From assembly GCA_014529385.2 (NCBI GenBank), contig CM043963.1, positions 73,763,912-73,827,911 of the forward strand: a stretch of DNA of 64,000 bases, in the 5' to 3' direction. The notes under the pieces were generated by a model, which worked only from the letters and a program-made list of their open reading frames with translations, was not told the DNA's origin and made no database searches. Shown in pieces: positions 18,662 through 29,791 of this stretch. The stretch is from Adiantum capillus-veneris (lineage: Eukaryota > Streptophyta > Polypodiopsida > Polypodiales > Pteridaceae). Position numbers and translations under genes: made by a program. Position 1 is the stretch's first letter. Each line of letters starts with the position of its first letter.

Positions 18662-18679
18662 GAACGCGGAGGGGGGGAG
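18662..18679 (+). other. 3' polypurine tract of B
   Basis: GCGGAGGGGGGGAG lies directly against the TG of the 3' LTR and primes plus-strand synthesis. The preceding AGGGACGACA block is shared with A before its own PPT (27124-27133). Confidence 0.9.
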
Positions 18680-19627
18680 TGTTGAGCCAGCAGAGGATCA
18701 CACCCACATTTTTGCTCACACTCATCATTTTGTAACCATTGATTGTAATAAATGTCTTTTCGACATTGATTTTGATTTGAGCCATTCATTAAGTAACGGG
18801 ACTCAATTGAGTTTCCAGCTTGTAATCCCGAAGTAATTTCACTTGCTGATGTAATTAGTTAGAGATGTTCTCACCTCCAAGGCTGAGGTATATAAGCCAA
18901 AGTTTTTGTAACCTAAGGAGATTCAGATTATTAATCAAAGGGAGTTTTTGAGCGCCGTGACTGTGTCTGAGAGAGAGTGAGAGAGAGAGAGAGAGAGAGA
19001 GTCTTATCTACTTGCTACACGAGCTACGGAGCCGCCATTGGAGAAGCGACACCGCCATTGTGTTAGCAACGGCGAGAGCTACGCACAGATACCAAGAGTA
19101 CGCGCTATCGGCTTCTATGTGTGGTAAGTTCCTACGAGCTTCGGTGTGAGTTTTCTTCCAACTCGTGTGTCGGAATGGAGCGTGCAGCATATCTATAGAA
19201 CCACAACGAGTAGAGCTACACATTGGTACCATCGGGGTCAAGTTTCGATCACCTGTATTTTTCGGCCTGTCTTCATACGCGTTTACCGCACGGAGTGGTT
19301 ATAGGTTGATTTTGCAGTTCAAGTCTTTAGGGTTTTGTTCTTACTTAGTGAATAGACTTCCCCTTGAGTTTGAGATCGATTCAATGATCCTAGATCCTGT
19401 TTCGTATAGCATTCGTTCGTAGTACGGATTTCAGTCACTTGCGTATTTTAGAACTTAGATTTGATTTCCTTAGTAGTGATTGTCTTTAGAAGGTCGAGTA
19501 GGTGATTTGACACCCACCTAGTTGTTTCCATACGCCTGCGGGTCAAGCTCCGTCCTCGTCTGACAAATTCTGTTGTTGGTTGAGTTCTTGCTATTTAGCT
19601 TCCGCTAGCGGCGTAACCGCCTTAACA
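18680..19627 (+). repeat. 3' LTR of element B
   Basis: This is the partner of 702-1644. It differs by about eight substitutions, a longer GA run (about 18975-19002), and absence of a 3-bp AAA in the last 30 bases. TATATAAG lies at 18889. A palindrome-like TCATACGCGTTT at 19273-19284 is closer to the array consensus than the 5' LTR version. Confidence 0.95.
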
Positions 19628-19632
19628 GACAT
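19628..19632. repeat. Right target-site duplication of B (GACAT)
   Basis: It is identical to 697-701, and element A's integrase resumes here in frame (TYWKMNLH). Confidence 0.95.
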
Positions 19633-20228
19633 ACTGGAAAATGAATCTCCATGCTGCTCTATGGGCTTATCGAGTTTCATTCAAAACAACTTTAAATGCT
19701 ACACCCTTTAACGTTGTTTATAGTCTTGATGCCATACTACCAATAGAATTTCTATTGTCGACACTAAGGGTAGCAAAGAATCTTGAGTGGACTGGACCTG
19801 AATTGTCAGAAAGACTTGAATATCTAGAGAAGCTAGACGAGCAAAGGCTAACTACTGTAGCTCACATCTATGCACTATTTTTTGATTCCCATCTCATCAC
19901 AAAAATCTTTAAGAAATGGGACTTAGTTTTAGTCTATTCCCTTAAGCAACACATTCCCAAGTTAAAAAAAAAGGGAAACGGACCGTTTATCATTGAAGAT
20001 GTATCTCCAAGTGGAGCAGTTAAGTTGTCCACCCTAGATGGTGAACCAATGGCTAATTGGATTGGTGGATGTCATTTAAAGAAATACAATTCGCTGCTAA
20101 CCAATGAATTGCTAGAAAGAATGCATGCAACCAAGCAAAGGAGGATAAAACGACAGCAAGTTATTGATGAAGCCCAAGAGGAAGCTCGGCTTCGGGTACT
20201 CAAATGGAAAGCTGCTCTCAAGAATTAA
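19629..20228 (+). pseudogene. Integrase C-terminal region of element A
   Basis: The frame is open: LHAALWAYRVSFKT, then STLRVAKNLEWTGPELSERL and a charged helix. The chromatin-facing SH3-like end follows: GPFIIEDVSPSGAVKLSTLDG, NWIGGCHLKKY. The match to B is close over the whole length, and A keeps the segment HIPKLKKK that B lost by deletion. It ends with a Lys/Arg-rich helix and a TAA at 20226. The upstream half of the gene is at 3-701. Confidence 0.85.
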
Positions 20229-20279
20229 CAGATACCGATTCCCATCAACACTCTGGAAATAGAGGACTGACAATTCCCA

Positions 20280-21358
20280 TTGCCGAAAGATGCCGTATCA
20301 ATAGATGATGAATGGTTAGATGGAATGGACCTGCACATCAAAGTACAACTCAACAATCATAGTACGAATGCATTGGTCGATATAGGAGCTTGTGTAATTG
20401 CAGTCAGCTATTCCACGTACAAGAAAGCAACAAGTCAAGCATTGACAGCAGGAATAGCGACTATCAAAGGGATGCAACAAGAACCCAACACCGACATTGG
20501 GAGTAGTCGACTTGAACGTGATAGTACATGGATGTTCATGTCCTCATTAGTTTGTATGCTTACCAAATAACCACATGAATGAGACGATGATTCTTGGAAT
20601 TCCCTAGATGCGAACATACAAGGCAATATAGATTGGGATACGAATCAGCTCAGGCTATCACCTAAAGGCGGACAACTCATTGTTCCAATTGCACCAAGCA
20701 AGGAGGAATGGAAAGGCAATTATCAGTAAAGAAAACCACAAAGCAATCAATCTTCTCCATCCTCTCAACAAGAAAATGCTACAAGTAGCATGCAAGGAGT
20801 TAGGCAAATTTGGGTACCAAAAGCACAGCTTAAGGATAACTGATTCAAATATGGGTGCCCAAAACATCATTGACAGTACCAAAGGTGGTTCCAAATCTCA
20901 AAACACAAGGACGAGCTTCTCCAAGCAAGGAACCTAACATGAAATGGATTTGGAAGAAAAAATAGCACTTATCTTCTCCACAAACATTAAAATCAATCAA
21001 GCAATGGAGAGTTAAGTCTTAGAAGACTCCACCACACCATTCTGCACCAAGCAAACCAAGCTACCAATGGAAAGAAAAAGCTCGACAACAACCATTATTG
21101 ATATCAAAATCTCAGGCAATGAGTGTGCTGAAGCATCCTGATGGCACAATCAAGCAGAGAGCACACAAGCTACAAGATTTGCTCTTTGGAAGACAACATC
21201 AGAAAGCCTCGACATTAGAAACCTTTGAGTTAATTATTCAAGACCCAACTCTTGCACAACATATTGGTTTGAATTGCATTGATCTTCAAAGCATGGTAGA
21301 GCCAACCAAGGCTATGTATAAGACACAATTGTTCAACCCATGCAAACAGTCGTCCTAG
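20280..21358 (+). pseudogene. Second protease-like domain and tryptophan-repeat tail of element A
   Basis: The degraded equivalent of B's post-integrase domain. The active-site motif reads DIGA at 20379-20390 in place of DSGA, so the catalytic loop is altered. MILGIP-MRTYKAI follows after a frameshift (about 20590). The tail keeps the short motif in several frames: RQIWVPK (about 20804), IQIWVPK (about 20845) and MKWIWKKK (about 20939). Near 21148 IKQRA..LQDLLFGR matches the C-terminus of B's ORF. Multiple stops and shifts show no function now, yet the order equals that of B. Confidence 0.7.
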
Positions 21359-21370
21359 AGTACGCCATCT

Positions 21371-21386
21371 AGGAGGGGTGGAAGGG
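21371..21386 (+). other. Internal polypurine tract of element A
   Basis: AGGAGGGGTGGAAGGG lies just after the second-protease ORF, at the same relative site as B's 12566 tract. The preceding GTCGTCCTAGAG resembles GTCGTCCGGGAG in B. Confidence 0.5.
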
Positions 21387-22131
21387 CACTAAGTAATTAA
21401 GGGCAATGTTTGAAGAGGGAGGAAAAAAGTTTCATGTTAACATGTGACTTTTTACAAAATTACGTAATAATGCCCTTATGATTCATCAATAGGGGAAAAT
21501 TCACTGATAAAATCTTTCAGATGAGTGTAAATAATATATATATACTATAAAAAAATCATCAAGAAATAGTTCTTTTTGGTTATTTTTCATCATTTTTCTT
21601 GATTGAGACTTAAAAATGGAGAAATCCAAGAAAAAACAATAAAGCTGTGTTTTTCAATGGATTTTTACTTTACTTTTTTAGCACATTTTGTTATTTTCTT
21701 TGATTTTTCTCAATAAATAGGTAAAAAATAATAAATAACAAGGAAGCTCATATGGAAAAACTGAAGACACAGTGGTGATTAGAAAGACAAGGCAGACAAA
21801 CACAAAAATTTTCAATGAAATCGAAAGATGGAAGCGAGAAGCCTAAATTAGGCGACCAAACCTACTTTTGCAGAATTCTTGCAGAATGAGCTACATGAAT
21901 CCAATTGGGAAATTTTTTGAGTCTAGCATAGATTTCACGGCCTAGTAGAACTAACAAGGGAATCTAGGAAAAATTGGTTCGGGAAGCCCGAGTATAGATA
22001 CCCAAGGTAGGCTAAAATCACTTCATTTCCACTTGTTACCCTTGGAGAGAGAGCATTTTGACTTCTTCGCGCGTACTTTTTGGAGCCTACAGTTGTCCGT
22101 TTTCAGCACCGTCCCATGCGAGACATGAGGG
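21387..22131 (+). other. AT-rich non-coding region and predicted 5' exon of ORF2 in A
   Basis: No supported ORF. It has long T- and A-rich runs around 21540-21760. Blocks shared with B include ATGCCCTTAT (21471), CCTTGGAGAGAG (about 22040) and AGACATGAGGG (22121). Confidence 0.4.
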
Positions 22132-23580
22132 GTAAGTTCTTTACTCATCAATGATCCATTTTGTACGGCTGGTAGCTAGTCTAAAATCCTAGAAAAAACC
22201 CTAGAATCCGAGCAGTGCACAAAGACCTACGACCAAAAATCGACCATAGCTGCTTGTAATCTCTACCAAACCGGATGAGATTTGAACTGTAGCATGCCCC
22301 AACATATTAGAACACTTCTATAGCAACAATTGACCATTCGGCAAAGGTCGAGGGGACCCCAAGTAGAAAAGGTAGGTTTTGGCCAGATGTCAGAATTGGG
22401 TCCTGACTCCACAGACAGCTTACCTACGAGGTCTATACACAATATATATGATTGGTTTTGTGAAATCAATCAAGCAAAGCCCTTGAAAAGTAAAAAACGG
22501 CTCGAAGGCTACAAAGCATCAAATTCGACATACGAGGTCAAACTGACTCCAAATGGACCAAAATTGGATGAATTGCTTCACAACTATGTTGCGGACAAGT
22601 CCATAGCCTTGGAGGTGACTAACCAACTCAACAGGCAGTGTAGTCACAGAGATCGGTGATTTTAGAGTCGACAAAGTATAAAGTGATGCCAGCAAGACCA
22701 AACTTTACCATATTCAATTTAGGACTTGTTTTAGGTGTATAAAATGTGTTTAGGTCAAAATTTTAAGTTTTGCAAAAAAAATGTGACTGCCATAAATAAT
22801 CGCGATTATTTACTTTTGCACTATTTTTGCTTGAAAGTTGCATCATCACATCACCTATCATTTGTACACACCTAATACATGCCAAAATTCAAGTATGAGC
22901 CAAAATGATCACATATAACTTGGAAAATTGCCAAAAAACGCAAAGAAGTCTTTGCAAGCCAATGTCTGAGTTATGGACCACATTTCTTGATCCAAATCAC
23001 CTCATATCCCATACACAAGGTCTATACAATGCCTAGAACCAAGTTGTGCCAAAAAATGTTGATTTTGATAGAAAAGTTAATAATCGCAATTATTTACTTT
23101 CATGCCAAAATGGGGGAATTTTGCTATTTTGCCATCATACATCCAAAGTACATGATGTGCTAAGCCCACTAGCCAAGTTTGAACAAATTTGGAGCTCAAA
23201 ATCTCAAATTTTCTCTATATCTACTGTTTCAGAGACCTAAACCAAAATCTAGTACCATTTTCATCCTATGCATCCAAATGAGTCCTATTTCACTCAAAGT
23301 ACCTATTTGGAATATACTTCAAGCCTGTAATGCCAAATTTGCAAAAAGTTGAAAAATTTACTCAGTTGTAAATAATAACGATTATTTACTTTTGTTGGAA
23401 TTTTTTGTTTGGACTTTATAATTTTGTTCCTTACATGTTTTTATGCATCTATGCTTGTTAAAAAATTGATTTGAAGCAAATTGGACTAAAATTGTCAGCA
23501 TTTCAGACTGAAGGACATTTTAGAGAAAAATTTGTCAACTATGCTAACTTTGACACTCTATTCATTGAACAGGAGCCATG
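22125..23580 (+). other. Predicted start codon, phase-1 intron (22132-23572) and acceptor for ORF2 of A
   Basis: ATGAGGG is followed by a consensus donor GTAAGT at 22132. A branch-point-like GCTAACTT lies at about 23542 and the acceptor TTGAACAG ends at 23572. The join reads ATG AGG GGA GCC ATG CAA, in frame with A's ORF2 ATG at 23578. It matches B in phase and in start-codon context. Confidence 0.65.
22793..23388. repeat. Palindrome array of element A: three copies of an AT-rich CGCG-centred palindrome
   Basis: TAAATAATCGCGATTATTTA is perfect at 22793-22812. Degenerate copies lie at 23077-23096 (TTAATAATCGCAATTATTTA) and 23369-23388 (centre AACG). Steps are 284 and 292 bp, and each copy is followed by CTTT. 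The sequence is unrelated to B's palindrome except for the central CGCG, but occupies the same place, just upstream of ORF2. Confidence 0.9.
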
Positions 23581-26500
23581 CAATCAACAGAGAGGGCCAA
23601 GAAGAAGCTCAACCAAAAAGAAAAGTTGCAAGAGCTACCAGCATACCAATTGGACCCCGATTCAATCAAAATCGCCAAGGCAACCTATCTTTCAAGAGAA
23701 CAGCTTGAAGAGCATAACACCACATTGTTCACTGAAGATTCAAGAGTGAAGAGGGACATCAGGTAGAGCTGCACCTTCTACCAAAAGAAGTGTATGATGT
23801 CGCTGCAAAGCCAGAGACCAAAGAAGCCAACCAAAGGCTAGGACTCCGAGATTTCTATGAACGAGAGTCGTGTCGAGTGGACTTCCAAAAAGATTATGAG
23901 CTTTCATCCACGATCAAAGAAGATGTAACCGCTCAGATCTCTGACCCTCAAGGGAATAAAGTTGAAGTGGTGATCACCAACGTGATAGTGGCAGAAGCAC
24001 TCATACTGCCAATAGAAGGAATGACAATGAGGGAAGAGATAGGAAGATGGACAGAAATTTCACCAAAGAAACCGTCGTGGCCACATTTGCAGACCTCATT
24101 CACAAACAGGTGGAAGAGCCTGCAAGGTTGTACCATCAACACTTCCGCTTCCTTGCTAAGAGGCCGCCAAGTATACAACACCCAATCATGCGGTTGCCAC
24201 AACCTTTACGCAAGTCCTCAAATCGACGATCAGGCAACCAATTGACCACACACAATATGTTTTGTCCACATAGAAAGGGACAAAGAAAGAAGGAAAAATC
24301 ACATATCTGGGTGCACCAGAGGTTTTAACCAGGATTGTGTACCATGCCATCGGCATGGCCGACAACTTGCTGCCTGCCCCAGATCAGAACACTTGGATAG
24401 TGTCAACACAAACCTTCTCCTCGAGCTACAAGATTTTCCAAGAGATCCTACAAGTCTGATGAAGAGTCTACTGAGAGCTCGCCAGAACGGCACAGCAGTG
24501 TGAAAGCTCAAATAACGAGGAAAGGAGAGCTAGAATTCAAGAAATGAAGAGAAAAGCTATGGTAGCACACCAAGAGAAACCCGTACAAAAGCAAGCCAGA
24601 TTTTGAAAGAGAGAAGCAATCTTACGACGAACGCAGCCACCAAGCACAAGGAAAAGAACCGATAAAGTGGGTACCCACTGAGCTTAAAGGTGCAAGAACA
24701 AAGCATCATACTAGGAAATAAGCTGAAGATCCCACCGAATTACTGGAAAAGATGTACTAAGAAGCAGAAGCTTTGAAGCTGAAGGAAGCCCAAGAAGTCG
24801 CGAGAAAAGCTAAAGAGGTGTAGAACAACAAAAGCAAGTAAAGGAAGCCACTACACAAGGAGAATCACAACATGCTCAAGGTGATGTATCTCCCCACAAG
24901 TCTCTTCTCCTCTTTCTGAACACCATGATCACCCCATGCCGAGCCCACCACCATCACCAACAATTAGAACCACAACAATTGAGCCAACAAAAGAAGTAGA
25001 GCTTGAACAACAAGAAGCAGCATAATCATCACACTAGGCAGCTGAATCTACACAAGAGAAGCAAAAAGAGCAGCAAATAGAGCACGACAAAGAGCCAGAA
25101 AGGGTAGCCATTCCACCACCATCAGAGGACAACAGAATGTTTGAGTAGCCAAGAGAACAAGAGGCCGAGGAAACACCCTCTACCTCAACACAACAAGAGA
25201 AGTCCGAGGCATCCACAAAGCCTCAGGATGACAAACCAGAAGATCAACCCCAGCCACAGCCACAAGGTCAACAGCAAACAGCCGCCATAACGCTGCCCAA
25301 GGACACACAATAAGCTGTAGAAACATCAAGTCAGCTGGCACAAAATGCAGAATGGCAATCAAACAACGAGGTCATCCTGCAAGTGAATGAATATGCTAAG
25401 CAAATGCAGGACATGACTGAACGACTTCGCTCAACAACACTAAGTCGTAGCACAAGGGCAAAGGAATTAGAGATGGTGATTGATGCACTCCAAGGGGAGT
25501 TCGATGACCGACTCAACGTCATCACCAATATACAAAGGCAAGTGCAAGAGTTGAAAGCGGAAGCTGAACAACATTAGCTCGCAAGGGATAAGCAGCAGAA
25601 AGAAATGGAGGAGCTTGGTGAGTTGCTTACAAAATTGTCAAATGCATGCAAGGCAAAAGATGAGCAACTGACAGAAGTTACAAATGAACTTCTAACTACA
25701 ACCCTCTTAGTTCAAAAAATTTAGGTGTAGTTAGATGTGGCAAGTGATTCCCTATAGTAATCGGAACAAAGAATAAATGATCAGGCAATTTTCCTGCGAT
25801 AAATCAGGGAAAATCCTGCAGCGGCCTCAATCAAAGGCACATATGAGGTCTACAAGGCATTAGAGAAGAAAAACAAAGACCTCTAGTTGGAGCTTAAGTT
25901 GGAGCAGTTTCAGTGCAGAGACCTGGATTTAATGTGGGTCCAAAGAGAGGACGAGCTCCTGAAGGAAATAGATGAGCTCAAAAGAGTCAACCAGCTATTG
26001 AGAGAGGGACGACCGGAAACACAAGAAGAGACACGCACTTCAGAGAAGCCTCAGATAGAAATCCCCTCAATTTTATTCATTGAGATGGAGACACAGCCAA
26101 CTGAAGAGCTAAGTGGTGAGGAGGAGTTTCAAGTACACATTACAGAAGCAGACACAGTTCCAATGGTCCAACTCTCAAAGGCTGGGAAAGATGCACTGAA
26201 GGAAAAAGTTACACAAGAGGTAGATGAGCAGTGGAAGGCAACAATGGATTGGTAGCTGAGAGTACATTTTATCAATGTCACACAACTCACTCCCAATCAA
26301 ATCAATGCGCAATGGCACCAATAATCCTTGACCTATCCTCTGATTAAAGTGGAGTTGCTACAAGTAAAAGAAAGGCTTTACATCGACATGAAAGTCGAGG
26401 ACGTAGATCATGACCACCCAAAGTGGAGGTTGAGCTGGTTGAACAAGAATCCAAGGTACTTGATTCTATTCACAAGAGCACATGCGGCCCTGCAAAAGGA

Positions 26501-27114
26501 TCCTACTTTTTGTCCTGTACCAAGAGTAAGGACCTCGATAGCACATGCGGCACTACTAAAGAAGCGGCCAACTTGGCTGAATTACCCCAGATTGCCTGCT
26601 CTAGCAAAGGGACCACCAATGGAAGAGTACATGGTGAAAACCCTAAAGGGCACCATGTCATTCTTTGAAAGTCTACCAGATTTGTCATGTGCAATGTTAT
26701 ACAAAATTTTCCGAATGCTTCTCACTTGCATCAAAGTGTTCCATGAGCTAGAGCAAGCAGGCATTCCTCAGGGGTAACAAAGAGTTATGCTATGATCTCA
26801 GTGTCCAACCTTTCAAAGAAGTCCTCTATGGCTTCTATGCTAGGCGTATGTTTTAACCTTCTCACAATATGCTGGCGTTTGAGGAAGCGTTCTACAAAGT
26901 GTTCTTCACGTGGCGAACGAAAATATTTGGGCTAGTGATTAGCAACCTGACATCACGGTTTGTAGGCTACTCAGTAGTGGAGCTGAAAAACAGAGTCACT
27001 ATGCAGTTCTTGCAAGTGCCAGATAAAGAAAGGAAAATCAGATACCAAAAGGCACTCAATGTGCTTAAAGACCGCCTCACCAGCCGTCAATCCGAAGACT
27101 ACTTCAACCCATAA
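23578..27114 (+). pseudogene. ORF2 of element A, heavily decayed
   Basis: Homologue of B's ORF2 with many stops and frameshifts. Conserved blocks: YTTPNHAVATTF and YLGAPEVLTRIVYHAIG (about 24175-24350), matching B's N-terminal domain; a Gln/Glu/Lys-rich middle (24500-26260), partly coiled coil; then WLNKNPRYLI, FCPVPRVR, TWLNYPRLP, YMVKTLKGT and PDLSCAMLYKIFR (about 26430-26720). The last blocks match B's C-terminal domain. It ends at TAA 27112, some 25 bp before the PPT. Conservation of the C-terminal domain between families, against strong decay elsewhere, suggests it mattered for the element. Confidence 0.7.
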
Positions 27115-27138
27115 GCTGTATCAAGGGACGACACAGGC

Positions 27139-27151
27139 GAGTAGGGGGGAA
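27139..27151 (+). other. 3' polypurine tract of element A
   Basis: GAGTAGGGGGGAA is preceded by AGGGACGACACAGGC, matching the block before B's PPT. A's LTR would start just after it (ACGTTAGCAGC, resuming at 32048). Element D landed exactly at this junction. Confidence 0.75.
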
Positions 27152-27154
27152 CGT

Positions 27155-27331
27155 TGTGAGCGGGATGAAAACACACAGAGCGCCTCTATAATGACCCGAC
27201 ACACACTCTTGGGAAGATACACACACACACTATGGGGCACCACTTGGCTTACACAACACACCTGGCCGAGACAGGGAACACACCTCTGGAGTGAGAGGAG
27301 AGAGACTATCCACTTGCCCACTCCACATAAA

Positions 27332-27387
<56 letters not shown>

Positions 27388-28322
27388 CAGCTCAAAAGAG
27401 GAGAACTTATGATTTTTAGATACAAATGAGCTTGGGCCAACACCAATGGGGCAAACAACTCACACAATATGGGTAAAAGATACCAGATACAATCACAAAT
27501 TGGAGAAGAAGCTTCACTCACCGGAGAAGATTACACAGAAAAACAGCAGAAAAAAAGTGAGGAATTTGGCAAAATGGACAGCGCCATCCCGTCCGGAACG
27601 GCCCAAAACCCCAGTCTACAATGTCAAAGTGCTCAAATCCGACCTCGGATAAGCAGTTTACGGCCAAAACAGGCTCCAAAATGAGCAAAAACACACCTGC
27701 GGCTGTTCCTCCTCTCTTCTCCACGTTTTTTCTGGTCTTCTCTCTGTTTTTTCAGCTCCCACACTTAGCTTTATTACTTGGGCACCCTTGGCCTTTTAGA
27801 TGACCTCAAACGGACCCCGAACAGGCCAAAAACTGACCTCGCAGTGCATAGTTGTCACCTTTTTGCATCATTCGCACACCTGGCACTCAGCTTTTTTCCA
27901 ATAATGCATCTCGCCACCACGTGAAGTGGCCCCAAAAAGTGGTCCTAATGATGACCTTTCTGCATAATTATCACAAGGAAACACCCACGTTGTGTTCGTA
28001 CTTCTCCACAAGCAAGTATTGACCCCGTTCGGCCTCCTGACGCCACTAGATGCCATCTGACGCACCTGCTTACCTCATGTCGTCGGCCCGCGGATAGCTT
28101 CCTCGAGAAGTTTTACGTGCTACCAACTCCTCCTTATTGTAGAAAAAACACACTGGTACTGGTAACGATGAAAATCGATGCACTATGTACACCCTGTCCT
28201 ACCTGTACACATGTGGGCCCCACGTAACCACCTTGCTCTGGAAAATGGGCAATACTTTATTTCATGCACCATGCATGGGTATGTACATATGCGAAATCCC
28301 TTGCTCCAAAAAACTCCTGACA
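27155..28322 (-). repeat. Left LTR of element D (3' LTR in element sense)
   Basis: It is about 1.17 kb, with TG...CA ends. It is longer than its partner mainly because of a longer CA microsatellite and an extra segment near 27440. On the minus strand a purine tract (GGGGGTGGGCAAATTA) lies next to it at about 28323-28338. Confidence 0.92.
27333..27383. repeat. (AC)n microsatellite in the left LTR of D
   Basis: About 25 AC units. The run at the equivalent place in the other LTR (31092-31121) is about 15 units. Confidence 0.95.
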
Positions 28323-28372
28323 TAATTTGCCCACCCCCTAGCCTGCTAGAGCATTCATGCTCAGCAGCAGCA

Positions 28373-29791
28373 CTAGTAGATGCTCATTCCACCTGGATCA
28401 AAAGGCCAAAGGCATATCGCCTGATTCACAAGAAGCATCATAACACCACACCTACATTTGTCAACAATCAACCAAAATGCACCATAGGCATATTCAACTA
28501 ACACATCCGCCCTGTCTAGAGTTCCAAAAGCATAAATATTGCATGCCACATTTAACCCTGCCGATAGAGACAACTCAAGTGACTCATCACCTAGCATCTT
28601 GGCTTCACCAGCCATAGAAACAACCCGCAAATCATGCACCCAAGTAGCTAAAAGCATTGTGTGAAGGTAAAGTTGTTGATATCCAAAGCACAAAAGTATC
28701 CCCGCAGCACACATATCCCTAGCATAGGCATCCACATAGGTGAGATTGGACTCATATATGCCAAACCCCTTCTCATCATCATAAGCATACTCATCATCAC
28801 ACATAACTTCATCCACATCATAATCATGGCTATCACCACTATCCATAGCTTCTAGCATGGGTTCATCAGTCTCCAAGAATACAGATCCTTGCTCTAAACC
28901 ACAATCATGCTCACAAATTGGTTCAATCACTGCACATACATCAAAATATGGCTTCAAAACAGGCTCCACATCCAACAAATCCACAAAATGGCTCTCAACC
29001 TTGCCCTCTTCCCTAATTTCCAAGGAACTAGTATCCAAAGATACGTGCTCATCATCAATAACCTCAACCTCACACTCACACCCAGAATCACAAGGTACAC
29101 AAGTAGCCAATGCATCCTTTTCAAGACTTTTCAATCCTGTATCCAAAGCATTACTCACCTCTTTAAGCTCTTTCATAAACCTGTCAACCTGCAAGACCTC
29201 TTTACACTTCACAATAGACCTTGGGAAGAAACGAGAAACATCATAGGATAGGCTACTTTTCACCTGCTTAGGCTTAACTTCATCTTCCATGTCAAATCCA
29301 TCTTGCACATGCATACCTGTACTGATACCATGTTCCTCAAGATGCTTAAACTTCCATTCCTTGTGCTTTGCAATGCATACCGCATCTTCAAAAGACTCGG
29401 GCCTCTTCAACTCAACTTCGAACCGCAAACAAGGTGACAAACCATCAACAAAAGAACTTTTCTTCAATGAACAAGGGGGGGTCTCATCCTTAAGAGCAAC
29501 ACACCAACGAGTCCATAAATCTGTAAAACCTTGTACATAGGCATCAACACCTTCACAAGAACCTTGCTTAAGAGCATTGAGCTCATTCCATACTGCATTT
29601 GCATCTTCAAAAACTTGGAAACGCTCTAAAAAAGCTTCTATAAACTTGTCAAGACTCAAACCATAAGAAGAAGCCACTGCTTCTTTAGCTTCCAAATCCA
29701 TGAACCAAACACAGGCCTCATCTTTCAAAAGCAATCCAAATAGCCTCAAAATCTTGTCCTCATCACACATATTGTTGCTTATGCATGCCAC
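28373..29791 (-). CDS. Gag-like protein of element D
   Basis: An open stretch of 472 residues. The N-terminal about 150 residues fit the retrotransposon gag capsid fold (ILRLFGLLLKDEACVWF, FIEAFLERFQ, WNELNALKQG, YVQGFTDLWTRW, FVDGLSPCLRFEV). The frame is open a little upstream of the first ATG (EDAEDFLEQVEVAC), so the true start is lost or shifted. The C-terminal two thirds are acidic (DDEHVSLDTSS, YDVDEVMCDDEYAYDDEKG) and contain no CCHC knuckle and no pol motif. As the only gene of D it may serve in trans packaging, or be relaxed. Confidence 0.75.
   Translation of the reverse strand: MACISNNMCDEDKILRLFGLLLKDEACVWFMDLEAKEAVASSYGLSLDKFIEAFLERFQVFEDANAVWNELNALKQGSCEGVDAYVQGFTDLWTRWCVALKDETPPCSLKKSSFVDGLSPCLRFEVELKRPESFEDAVCIAKHKEWKFKHLEEHGISTGMHVQDGFDMEDEVKPKQVKSSLSYDVSRFFPRSIVKCKEVLQVDRFMKELKEVSNALDTGLKSLEKDALATCVPCDSGCECEVEVIDDEHVSLDTSSLEIREEGKVESHFVDLLDVEPVLKPYFDVCAVIEPICEHDCGLEQGSVFLETDEPMLEAMDSGDSHDYDVDEVMCDDEYAYDDEKGFGIYESNLTYVDAYARDMCAAGILLCFGYQQLYLHTMLLATWVHDLRVVSMAGEAKMLGDESLELSLSAGLNVACNIYAFGTLDRADVLVEYAYGAFWLIVDKCRCGVMMLLVNQAICLWPFDPGGMSIY

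Larger units (their letters stand above)
702..19627 (+). mobile_element. Element B: nearly complete Athila/Tat-like Ty3/gypsy LTR retrotransposon, 18.9 kb
   Basis: B has matching LTRs (702-1644, 18680-19627), both TG...CA, flanked by a perfect 5-bp duplication. It has a tRNA-Asp-like primer site and a G-rich polypurine tract. Inside are ORF1, gag, a linker, protease 1, RT, RNase H, integrase, a second protease-like domain, and a separate long ORF2 before the 3' LTR. It is nested in the integrase of sister element A. By eye the LTRs differ by about eight substitutions plus length changes in a GA run and a 3-bp indel. Insertion is therefore recent, although several frameshifts and stops are already present. 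Two arrays of a 24-bp palindrome occupy its non-coding parts. Confidence 0.95.

Noticed and set aside
27059-27412. 117-residue plus ORF and 87-residue minus ORF over the CA run
   Set aside because: They consist largely of His-Thr or Cys-Val dipeptides from the microsatellite and cross the boundary between A and D.
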